Assembly (NCBI RefSeq): GCF_001724605.1
Contig: NZ_MEEX01000012.1
Location: forward strand, 39,545 to 103,544
DNA from: Phenylobacterium sp. SCN 70-31
GTDB taxonomy: Bacteria > Pseudomonadota > Alphaproteobacteria > Caulobacterales > Caulobacteraceae
Length of the DNA: 64,000 bases
Direction of reading: 5' to 3'
Shown: positions 56,214 through 63,295 of the stretch, piece by piece
How the letters are laid out: every line of letters begins with the position of its first letter
Position numbering within the stretch: the stretch's first letter is position 1
Program-made: the position numbers and the translations under genes
Notes under the pieces: model-generated
What the model was told of the DNA's origin: nothing
What the model saw: the letters and a program-made list of their open reading frames with translations, nothing else
The model's database searches: none

Positions 56214-57031
56214 GGGACCTCGTAGCCGTAGCGTCGGATGATCGCCTTGGCCTCGGCGCCCTTCAGAAAGGCCATGAAGGCCCGGGCCGCCGGGTTGCCC
56301 GCACCACGCTTCAGCAGCACCGCCTGCTGGTCGATCGGCGTATGCAGGCCGGCCGGCACCAGCCAGCGCGAGCCCCCCTTGGCCGAGGCCACCTGCGACA
56401 GGGCCACGAAGCCCAGCTCCGCCGCCCCGCTGTCCACGAACTGATAGGTCTGGGCGATGGACGTCCCCTGGACCAGCTTCGGCGCCAGCCTCGCGCGCAG
56501 ACCCATCCGGTCGATGGTCTCATGGGCCGCCAGGCCATAGGGCGCTGTCTTGGGATCGGCCACCGCCAGCTTGCGGAAACGGTCGGTCCGCAGCACCGCT
56601 CCGCGCCCGTCCACCAGGCCCGGCGTCCTCGAATAGAGCACCAGCCGGCCGACGGCGTAGGTGAACCGGCTGCCCGGCTGCGCCAGCCCCTCGGCGTCGG
56701 CCCTCTCGGGTCGCTGGCGGTCGGCCGACAGGAAGACCTCGAACGGCGCCCCGTTGGCGACCTGGGCGTAGAACTGGCCCGACGAGCCGAAGCTCAGCAC
56801 CGCATCGTGCCCGGTGCGGGCCTTGAACCGCGTGGCGATCTCGCGCGCCGGCTCGGTGAAGTTGGCGGCCACCGCCACCAGGGCCCGGCCTGGGACAGCC
56901 TGGCCTGGGACAGCCTGGCCTGGGGCAGCCTGGCCTGGGGCAGCCTGGCCTGGGGCAGCCTGGGCCGCGTACGCCGGCGCCGCCGGGATCACGCCCGTGA
57001 TGATTGCAAAAAGCAATGCGCGGCGTCGCAT
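56210..57031 (-). CDS. modA: Molybdate-binding periplasmic protein ModA
   Basis: A 273-residue substrate-binding protein. The signal peptide covers about residues 1-22. [55 protein letters not shown] is the ModA signature with oxyanion-binding Ser residues. [15 protein letters not shown] and [17 protein letters not shown] follow. Between signal peptide and domain, five [10 protein letters not shown]-type pentapeptides are encoded by a 15-base tandem repeat. Its start lies 19 bases from a perfect ModE-type palindrome shared with the divergent TonB receptor. Confidence 0.95.
   Translation of the reverse strand: MRRRALLFAIITGVIPAAPAYAAQAAPGQAAPGQAAPGQAVPGQAVPGRALVAVAANFTEPAREIATRFKARTGHDAVLSFGSSGQFYAQVANGAPFEVFLSADRQRPERADAEGLAQPGSRFTYAVGRLVLYSRTPGLVDGRGAVLRTDRFRKLAVADPKTAPYGLAAHETIDRMGLRARLAPKLVQGTSIAQTYQFVDSGAAELGFVALSQVASAKGGSRWLVPAGLHTPIDQQAVLLKRGAGNPAARAFMAFLKGAEAKAIIRRYGYEVP
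56887..56961 (-). repeat. Five tandem 15-base repeats in modA
   Basis: The unit GGCCTGGGACAGCCT occurs twice (56887, 56902), and GGCCTGGGGCAGCCT three times (56917, 56932, 56947). The frame is kept, giving five Ala/Val-Pro-Gly-Gln-Ala pentapeptides between the ModA signal peptide and its folded domain. Likely a slippage-prone, length-variable linker. Confidence 0.95.
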
Positions 57032-57049
57032 GACGGCAAGGGCTCCATT

Positions 57050-57074
57050 CGTTATGTAGCGACTCTACATAACG
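57050..57074. promoter_or_regulatory. ModE-type palindrome between modA and TonB receptor gene
   Basis: CGTTATGTAG-N5-CTACATAACG is a perfect 10-base inverted repeat. It matches the CGxTATxTA...TAxATAxCG pattern of ModE operators. It lies 19 bases before the modA start (minus) and 15 bases before the TonB receptor start (plus), so a single site can control both transcripts. A modE-like gene lies 2.1 kb downstream. Confidence 0.85.
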
Positions 57075-57089
57075 CGAACGAGGGCGGCG

Positions 57090-59201
57090 ATGACTTTGAG
57101 AATCCTACTGCTGGGCTCCACCCTAGCCCTGAGCGCCGTCGTGGCCCAGGCCGCCGAGCGCGAGGCGGCCGGAACGGAAGTCTACGACCTCGGCGAGCTG
57201 GTCGTCACCGCCAAGAGCCGCTCGGGCGAGGCGATCGGCGGCGCCAAGATCTCGGGCGAGACCCTGCGCAGCTACGCCAAGTTCTCGGTCGATCAGGCCC
57301 TGTCGCTCGTGCCTGGGACCAATGCCTCGAACACCGGCGGCTCACGCAACGAGCGGGTGATCTTCGTCCGCGGGTTCGACCGGTTCCAGACGACGCTCTC
57401 GATCGACGGCGTCCGGGTCTTCCTGCCGGCGGACAACCGGATCGACTTCGCCCGCTTCCTCACCGCCGACCTGGCGCAGGTGCAGATCTCGAAGGGCTAC
57501 GTCTCGGTCCTAGACGGACCCGGCGGCCTCGGCGGGGCGATCAACCTCGTCACGGTCAAGCCCACGCGGGCGTTCGAGGCCGACCTCCAGGGCTCGATCT
57601 TCGCCAACCGCCGGCTGAGCGGCGAGGCCGGGGTGCTCTCGGGCCGCGTCGGCGGCGTGAGCGGAGACCTCTACTGGCAGGCTTCCGGCGCCTGGTCCGA
57701 CCGCGACCACTTCACGCTCTCGAAAAAGTTCGACGCCACCCCGCTGGAGAACGGCGGCGTTCGCGGCAACTCGGGCTCGGAGGACTGGCGGATCAATCTC
57801 AAGGCCGGCTGGCGACCCAACGACACCGACGAATATTCGATCAACTACACGCGCAGCGAGGGCGAGAAGAACGCCCCGTACAGCGTACGCGACGCCGCCA
57901 ACACCCGGTTCTGGAGCTGGCCCTACTGGAACACCGACAGCCTCGCGCTGCTCACTCGCACCCGGTTGAGCGACGACCTCACGCTGCGCACGCGCCTCTA
58001 CCGCAACACCTTCGACAACCTGCTGTCGGCCTTCGACAGCGCCACCCAGACGACCCAGAGCCTGCCGCGCGCCTTCAACAGCTACTACGAGGACCACGCC
58101 GTGGGCGGGAACATCGCCGTGGACTGGGCGATCAGCGACACCAGCCAGCTCAAGGGCGTCTTCTACGCCCGGCGCGACGTCCACCACGAGCGCCAGGACG
58201 GGTTCACGCGGACGCCCGCGACAGGCAATCCGTCGGTCAACGCCCCCTATTCCGAGCCGCGCCAGACCAACGACGAGCACACCTACTCGGTGGCCGGGGA
58301 ATACACGACCGCGCTGGGCGAAGACCTGGATCTGGTGGTGGGCGCGTCCTACGACTGGACAGACCTGAGGGTCGCCAACGACGTCAACGTCCAGGTCGTC
58401 GGCACGACGACCCAGAACAGCGTCATCAACTTCCTGCCCGTGACCTATCCCAAGCGGAACAACGAGGCGCTGAACGGCCAGGCCGCCCTGCTCTGGAGGG
58501 TGGACGACACCACCCGCCTGCACGCCAGCGTGTCCAGCCGCGCCCGCTTCCCCACGGTGTTCGAGCGCTTCAGCGCGCGCATGGGGACGGCCATTCCCAA
58601 CCCAGACGTGAAAGAGGAACGCGCCACCAGCTTCGAGCTGGGCGCCGAAGTCGAGGCCGCGCCGGGCGTGCGGCTGACCGGGGCCGTGTTCTATTCCGAC
58701 CTCAAGGACGCCCTGATCCAGATCCCGGTCAACGTCCCGGGCTTCGGCAACGTCAACCAGACCAAGAACGCCGCCGACGGCGAGTATTACGGCGTCGAGG
58801 GCAGCGTGGCGGCGCAGCTTTCCGAGACCCTCGACGCGGGGGGCAACGTTACCTGGCTGCACCGCAAGCTGACCGACCCCACCAACCCCGCCTTCCGGCC
58901 CCAGGGCGCCCCCGACTGGAAGGCGTTCCTCTATGCGAACTGGCGGCCGATCCCGCGGCTGACCGTGCGGCCGAACGTCGAGTACGCCAGCCAGCGGTGG
59001 ACGGTCACCACCACGGCGCCGACCGTCTGGTACAAGACCGGGTCGTACCTCCTCGTGAACCTCGCGGCCGACATCGAGATGACGGACAGTCTCACCGCCA
59101 CCCTCGCCGTGCAGAACCTTGGCGATCAGGACTACCAGCTCACGGACGGGTTCCCCGAGGCGGGCCGCTCGTTCTATGCCACCATCCGGGCGAGGTTCTG
59201 A
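57090..59201 (+). CDS. TonB-dependent outer-membrane receptor, probably for molybdate or a molybdenum complex
   Basis: A 703-residue receptor. The signal peptide is 1-22. EVYDLGELVVTAK holds the probable TonB box. The plug domain has VDQALSLVPGTNASNTGG, NERVIFVRGFDRFQTTLSIDGVRV and GPGGLGGAINLVT. A 22-strand barrel follows, ending YATIRARF with the terminal aromatic Phe. It diverges from modA across a shared ModE palindrome and is followed 13 bases later by modE. Molybdenum specificity is inferred from this context only. Confidence 0.9.
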   Translation: MTLRILLLGSTLALSAVVAQAAEREAAGTEVYDLGELVVTAKSRSGEAIGGAKISGETLRSYAKFSVDQALSLVPGTNASNTGGSRNERVIFVRGFDRFQTTLSIDGVRVFLPADNRIDFARFLTADLAQVQISKGYVSVLDGPGGLGGAINLVTVKPTRAFEADLQGSIFANRRLSGEAGVLSGRVGGVSGDLYWQASGAWSDRDHFTLSKKFDATPLENGGVRGNSGSEDWRINLKAGWRPNDTDEYSINYTRSEGEKNAPYSVRDAANTRFWSWPYWNTDSLALLTRTRLSDDLTLRTRLYRNTFDNLLSAFDSATQTTQSLPRAFNSYYEDHAVGGNIAVDWAISDTSQLKGVFYARRDVHHERQDGFTRTPATGNPSVNAPYSEPRQTNDEHTYSVAGEYTTALGEDLDLVVGASYDWTDLRVANDVNVQVVGTTTQNSVINFLPVTYPKRNNEALNGQAALLWRVDDTTRLHASVSSRARFPTVFERFSARMGTAIPNPDVKEERATSFELGAEVEAAPGVRLTGAVFYSDLKDALIQIPVNVPGFGNVNQTKNAADGEYYGVEGSVAAQLSETLDAGGNVTWLHRKLTDPTNPAFRPQGAPDWKAFLYANWRPIPRLTVRPNVEYASQRWTVTTTAPTVWYKTGSYLLVNLAADIEMTDSLTATLAVQNLGDQDYQLTDGFPEAGRSFYATIRARF

Positions 59202-59214
59202 CGGAGGCCCCACG

Positions 59215-60006
59215 ATGCCGGACGACGGCCTGATCGCGACCCTGACCCTGCGGCGGGGCGCGCTGGCGCGGGTGGGCCTGGAGCGGGTCGCCCTCGTCGA
59301 GGCCGTCGCCGAGCTGGGCTCGATCAGCGCCGCGGCGAAGCGGCTCGGCCTCAGCTACAAAGGCGCCTGGGACGTCGTCCAGGCCCTGAACAACCTGTTC
59401 GACACCCCGCTGATCGAGGCCGCGCCCGGCGGCCGCAGCGGCGGGGCGGCCGTGGTGACGCCCCGCGGTCGCGCCGTCGTCACGGCCTTCCGGCGGGTGC
59501 AGACGGAACTGGACGCCGCGCTCGCCAAGCTGGACTCTGCGCTGGGCGGCGAGCCCGCCCACGACCTGTTCTGGAGCCTCGGCATGAAGACCAGCGCCCG
59601 CAACGCGCTCCGCGGCGTCGTCACCGAGATCACCCCGGGCGCCGTCAGCGGCGAGGTGACCCTGACCCTGGCCGACGGCGTGGCCATCACCGCCGTGCTC
59701 ACCCGGCGCAGCATCGAGGACCTGGAGCTGGCGGTCGGAAGGCCGGCCATCGCCCTCATCAAGGCCAGCTTCATCGTGCTCGCCACGGGCGGCCCCCTGC
59801 GCACCTCGGCCCGGAACCAGATTCCCGGCGCCGTGGCCTGGCGCGAGGACGGCGCCGTCAACACCGAGGTCGGGCTCGACATCGGCGGCGGCAAGACCCT
59901 GGTCGCCACCGTCACCCTGGAGAGCGCCCAGGCCCTGGACCTCAAGCCCGGCGACGCGGTGACCGCGCTGGTCAAGGCGCCGCATGTGATCCTGGCGGTG
60001 GAGTAG
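59215..60006 (+). CDS. modE: Molybdate-responsive regulator ModE (HTH plus two MOP domains)
   Basis: A 263-residue regulator. The LysR-like winged helix has VALVEAVAELGSISAAAKRLGLSYKGAWDVVQALNNLF (about 25-62). Two MOP/TOBE domains follow, each opening with SARN: the first TSARNALRGVVTEITPGAVSGEV and the second TSARNQIPGAVAWREDGAVNTEV. MOP domains bind molybdate. This is full-length ModE. GGAGG precedes the ATG at 59215. It is probably co-transcribed with the TonB receptor and would bind the boxes at 57050 and 60019. Confidence 0.95.
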   Translation: MPDDGLIATLTLRRGALARVGLERVALVEAVAELGSISAAAKRLGLSYKGAWDVVQALNNLFDTPLIEAAPGGRSGGAAVVTPRGRAVVTAFRRVQTELDAALAKLDSALGGEPAHDLFWSLGMKTSARNALRGVVTEITPGAVSGEVTLTLADGVAITAVLTRRSIEDLELAVGRPAIALIKASFIVLATGGPLRTSARNQIPGAVAWREDGAVNTEVGLDIGGGKTLVATVTLESAQALDLKPGDAVTALVKAPHVILAVE

Positions 60007-60018
60007 CCGCGTTCGTCG

Positions 60019-60043
60019 CGTTATGTAGTCTTTTCACACAACG
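60019..60043 (+). promoter_or_regulatory. Second, imperfect ModE-type box
   Basis: CGTTATGTAG (60019-60028) is identical to the left arm of the box at 57050. After five bases the right arm reads TCACACAACG, matching seven of ten positions of CTACATAACG. It lies 15 bases before the TTG start of the next gene, the same spacing as the first box to the TonB receptor. Confidence 0.7.
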
Positions 60044-60057
60044 CCTCGGAGGGACTC

Positions 60058-60606
60058 TTGCGCCGGACCCACGCCCTTGCCGTCCTCGCCGCGCTGTTCG
60101 CCGCGTCCGTCTCGACACCCTCGGGCGCGCTGGCCCAGGCCTCGACGCCACCGATGGAGGATGCGGCATGCTCGGGCGTCGTCGCTCCGCCGGCCGACCT
60201 GGCGGGCTGGAGTCACGCCACGCCGCTCCCGGCCGCCGGCGCGCCCGAGAACCTCGACACCGCCCGCCTGCCCCTGGGCCATGCCGCGGCCGCCACCCTG
60301 CCGCGCACGCCGGAGGTGACCTACGCTCTCCGCCCCGCGAAGCCCGGCGGGTCGGTCAGCTACGGCGGCCTCTTCGCCTTCGACGCCCCGAAGGCCGGGA
60401 CCTACACCGTCGCCCTCTCCACCGGCGCCTGGATCGACGTGGTGCGCGACGGCAAGGTGGTGGAATCGACCGCGCACGGGCGCGGGCCCGCATGCACCGG
60501 CATCCGCAAGATGGTGGCGTTCCCGCTGGAGCCCGGCCGCTACGTGATCCAGATCGCGGCGAACGGCGCGCCGGACCTCTCGATCCTGGTGGCCGAGCGG
60601 CCCTGA
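60058..60606 (+). CDS. Small exported protein of the molybdenum island, function unknown
   Basis: A 182-residue protein with signal peptide (1-27, ending GALAQA). The mature part has DAACSGVVAPPADLAGW, PEVTYALRPAKPGGSVSYGGLFAFDAPKAGTYTVAL, WIDVVRDGKVVESTAHGRGPACTGIRKMVAF and RYVIQIAANGAPDLSILVA. It is a beta-sandwich-like protein with two Cys. Homologues are sometimes labelled homogentisate 1,2-dioxygenase, but it is far too short and lacks that fold. TTG start with GGAGGG upstream. A ModE-type box precedes it, so a periplasmic role in molybdenum handling is possible. Confidence 0.72.
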   Translation: MRRTHALAVLAALFAASVSTPSGALAQASTPPMEDAACSGVVAPPADLAGWSHATPLPAAGAPENLDTARLPLGHAAAATLPRTPEVTYALRPAKPGGSVSYGGLFAFDAPKAGTYTVALSTGAWIDVVRDGKVVESTAHGRGPACTGIRKMVAFPLEPGRYVIQIAANGAPDLSILVAERP

Positions 60607-60619
60607 CGACGCCATCTCC

Positions 60620-60790
60620 ATGACGCGCGCGCGGCCCGGCGACCGGGCCGCGCCCTCGCCGGCGGACACCGCCCGCCTGGTCGCCTTCCTGGAAGGCCTC
60701 ACCGACGAAGGCTTCCTGCGCGACCCGCGCCACGCCCTGCCCCGCACCGCACCGCCTGCGACCGCCCGCTCTGAACCGCGCCCGGCCTGA
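60620..60790 (+). pseudogene. Fragment resembling the C-terminus of a di-haem cytochrome c peroxidase (MauG family)
   Basis: A 56-codon frame with an ATG. Its middle, ADTARLVAFLEGLTDEGFLRD, matches the terminal helix of MauG/cytochrome c peroxidases, usually reading LvaFLxaLTD, and it is followed by PRHALP. No haem-binding CxxCH remains in any upstream frame, where the exported-protein gene ends 13 bases before. Most likely the remnant of a deleted peroxidase gene. It could instead be a short expressed peptide. Confidence 0.5.
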
Positions 60791-60857
60791 AGTGTCCCGG
60801 ACTTGCTTCGGGCCGTTTCGAGGCGCTATGCGCTGGGCCGCAAGGCGGGAGAGCGAC

Positions 60858-61160
60858 ATGAGCGACAGCGAGGAATTCGTCTATGACGAAGCCAGCGGCG
60901 AATGGGTCAGCGCCGCCGAAGCCGCCGCCCGGACGGGGCCGGCCGCCGTCGAGGTCCGGGACTCGGTGGGCAACGTGCTGGCCGACGGCGACGCCGTGAC
61001 CCTGATCAAGGACCTCAAGGTCAAGGGCGCGGGCCAGACCCTGAAGCGCGGCACGACGATCCGCTCGATCCGCCTGACCGGCGATCCCCAGGAGATCGAC
61101 GGCCGACACGAGACCATCAAGGGTCTCGTCCTGCGGGCGGAGTTCGTGAAGAAGGCCTGA
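60858..61160 (+). CDS. PhnA/YjdM C-terminal domain protein
   Basis: A 100-residue protein. VEVRDSVGNVLADGDAVTLIKDLKVKGAGQTLKRGTTIRSIRLTGDPQEIDGRHETIKGLVLRAEFVKKA is the PhnA domain, with the invariant GDxVTLIKDLKVKG element. The N-terminal zinc-ribbon of E. coli YjdM is missing; instead there is an acidic 25-residue stretch. Despite its name, the family is not proven to act on phosphonates. GGGAGAG precedes the ATG. It converges with the Kelch gene. Confidence 0.93.
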   Translation: MSDSEEFVYDEASGEWVSAAEAAARTGPAAVEVRDSVGNVLADGDAVTLIKDLKVKGAGQTLKRGTTIRSIRLTGDPQEIDGRHETIKGLVLRAEFVKKA

Positions 61161-61169
61161 GCCTGCCCT

Positions 61170-62180
61170 TCAGCGCGGGATCAGCGCCTCGACCGTCGCC
61201 GTGACCTGACCGCCGCTCTCCTTGGCCCCGCCCCCGATGGCGTAGACGCGGCCGCCGATCCCCACGCCCGCCAGGCCGTGACGGGGCGTGGCCATCCCGG
61301 GCTCGCCCGTCCACCGGTCGGTCTTGGGGTCGTACGACCAGGTGTCGGCGATCACGCCCGGCCCACCCTCTCCGCCGAAGACGTAGAGCTTCCCGCCCGC
61401 GGCCGCCGCGGCCAGGCCGCCAGCCGCCCTGGGCATGGGGCGCAAGGTCGTCCAGCGGTCCGTCTTCGGGTCGTAGGCGTCCAGTTGCGCGGAATTGCCC
61501 TCGCCGACGCGCCGGCCGCCGGCGAGATAGAACAGGCCGCCGATCTCGGCTCCGGCCGCGCTGTTGCGGGCCAGAGGGCACGGCCGCGCGGTGTCCCACC
61601 GGCCGGCGCGGGCGTCGAACACCTGATGGGCGTCGATGTCGCCCTGGTCGCTCCATTCCAGATTCTGCTCGCCCTTCGGCGCCCGTCCGCTGGCGAGGTG
61701 GATGCGATCGCCCAGGGCGACGGCCACGGTCTCGCACTGAAGCCTTGGCATGGGCGGCAGCGGTCGCCAGGCGTTCCCGTCCAGGACCAGCGCGTCGGGA
61801 ACGGCCATCCAGCCCCCCTCGGCCACTCTGTACCCGCCGAGAACGTGAACGCGATCGCGCGCGGTCGCCAGAACCGGGTGGTGGCGCGGGAACGGCAACT
61901 TCGCCCCTTCGCGCCACGCGTCCGTCGTCGGGCTGTAGATCCCGATCCGATCCTGGGGGTTGATCCCCGCACGCACGCCCTCGGCGGTCCTCTGGAGTCC
62001 CGGCGACATGCCGCCGGCGATCACCGCCTGGCCCCGCCAGACCGTCCCGTAGACCTCCTGAACCGTCCAGGGGACAGGCGCACACGACCGCCACCCCGCC
62101 CCGGCGTCCGGATTTGCGGTGGCGGTGGCCGGGGCGAGGCCGGCGGCCATCGCGGCGAGAACGGTGCGGCGATCGATCAT
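61170..62180 (-). CDS. Kelch-repeat beta-propeller protein, exported
   Basis: A 336-residue protein. MIDRRTVLAAMAAGLAPATATA is a twin-arginine-like signal peptide. The body has about five or six Kelch blades, for example GQAVIAGGM, RVHVLGGYRV, GLFYLAGGRRVG, KLYVFGGEGG and RVYAIGGGA, each paired with a later Trp (DAWREG, DRWTTL, DRWTGE). Such propellers bind sugars or proteins, and some are epimerases (NanM-like). Function unknown. Confidence 0.88.
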   Translation of the reverse strand: MIDRRTVLAAMAAGLAPATATANPDAGAGWRSCAPVPWTVQEVYGTVWRGQAVIAGGMSPGLQRTAEGVRAGINPQDRIGIYSPTTDAWREGAKLPFPRHHPVLATARDRVHVLGGYRVAEGGWMAVPDALVLDGNAWRPLPPMPRLQCETVAVALGDRIHLASGRAPKGEQNLEWSDQGDIDAHQVFDARAGRWDTARPCPLARNSAAGAEIGGLFYLAGGRRVGEGNSAQLDAYDPKTDRWTTLRPMPRAAGGLAAAAAGGKLYVFGGEGGPGVIADTWSYDPKTDRWTGEPGMATPRHGLAGVGIGGRVYAIGGGAKESGGQVTATVEALIPR

Positions 62181-62246
62181 TCCGCCATGCCAACCCGCGC
62201 GGCTGCTCCGGTCAAGGCGGGCTTGCGCCCCGTCATCCCTAGGCCG

Positions 62247-63128
62247 TCAACCCAGAGCCGTCATCACCACGCCGACGCCGGTCAGCGCCCCGCCGATCCA
62301 TTGGCGCGGGGTGGGCGTCTCGCGGAACAGGCGCCGCCCGACGGCCGCGGCGATGGGCGTCTCGATCACCCCCACGGCCCTCACCGGCCCCGCCGGCGCG
62401 AGCGACAGCGCCGCGAACCAGCAGGCCGAGGCCGCCGAGCCGAAGAAGCCCGCGCCCAGCGACGGCCGCCACGAGGCTCCGACCGCCTTCAACGCCCTGG
62501 GATCGCGCGCCGCCAGGATCGCGGTGAGCAGCACCGACTGGAACGCCTGCGCGCAGACCAGCGCGGCCATCGCCGAATAGATCGGATGCTGCGCATCCAG
62601 CGCCAGACCGGCCTGACGGTAGCTGTTCAGCGCTATGCCGAACGCCGCGCCGGACCCGAGCCCCAGGAGCGCGCCCGCCATGCCGCCCCGGAAATCCTCC
62701 CGACGGGGCCAGGACAGGACCACAAGGCCCCCCGTCGCCACCGCCACGCCGATCCAGGCCGCCCCGCTCAGGCGGTCGCCCAGGAGCACAAGGCCCATCA
62801 GGGCGCCCAGCGGCAGCGACGACTGCTGCATCACCGTGGCCACCGCAAAGCCCGACTGGCGCATGGCCAGCAGAAGGAGACCGGTCGCCGCGATCTGGGT
62901 GATCGCGCCGACCATCACCGCCAGCGCGAACCGCCACGACGCCTGCGGCGCGGCGTCCGGGGTCAGCACCACCACGACGGCGAACATCACGATCGAGAAC
63001 GGCAAGCCGAACAGGAAGCGCACCAACGTCGCGCCCCACGGGCCGGCGTCCCCAACCAGTCCGCGCTGCAAAGCATTGCGGGCGACCTGCAGCGGCGCCG
63101 CAGCCGCAGTCAGAAGAATCCAGAGCAC
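62247..63128 (-). CDS. DMT-superfamily (EamA) transporter
   Basis: A 293-residue membrane protein with ten helices in two EamA repeats. The start is GTG at 63128 (MLWILLTAAAAPLQVARNALQRGLV). FAVATVMQQSSLPLGALMGLVLLGDRLSGAAWIGVAVATGGLVVLSW ends the first repeat, and GVIETPIAAAVGRRLFRETPTPRQWIGGALTGVGVVMTALG the second. Probably an exporter of metabolites or amino acids. It lies 167 bases after leuA on the same strand. Confidence 0.9.
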   Translation of the reverse strand: MLWILLTAAAAPLQVARNALQRGLVGDAGPWGATLVRFLFGLPFSIVMFAVVVVLTPDAAPQASWRFALAVMVGAITQIAATGLLLLAMRQSGFAVATVMQQSSLPLGALMGLVLLGDRLSGAAWIGVAVATGGLVVLSWPRREDFRGGMAGALLGLGSGAAFGIALNSYRQAGLALDAQHPIYSAMAALVCAQAFQSVLLTAILAARDPRALKAVGASWRPSLGAGFFGSAASACWFAALSLAPAGPVRAVGVIETPIAAAVGRRLFRETPTPRQWIGGALTGVGVVMTALG

Positions 63129-63248
63129 ATTCTCACCCCGCTCCGATCGTCGCGGCCGGCCTCTTCCGGGTCATCCAGACGCACTGGCGACGCCGGAAAT
63201 CGACGCGGCGACGCCGCGTCCCGGAGGGTCTGCGATCGGTGGATATGG

Positions 63249-63270
63249 ATGGCCGGGCGAGCCCGGCCAT
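63249..63270. repeat. Perfect 10-base palindrome after leuA
   Basis: ATGGCCGGGC-GA-GCCCGGCCAT (63249-63270) is a perfect inverted repeat with a two-base centre, 25 bases after the leuA stop on the minus strand. It could act as a terminator or mRNA-stabilising hairpin. No T-run follows. Confidence 0.65.
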
Positions 63271-63295
63271 GACGCCGTCAGGTTCCAGGCAGCCC

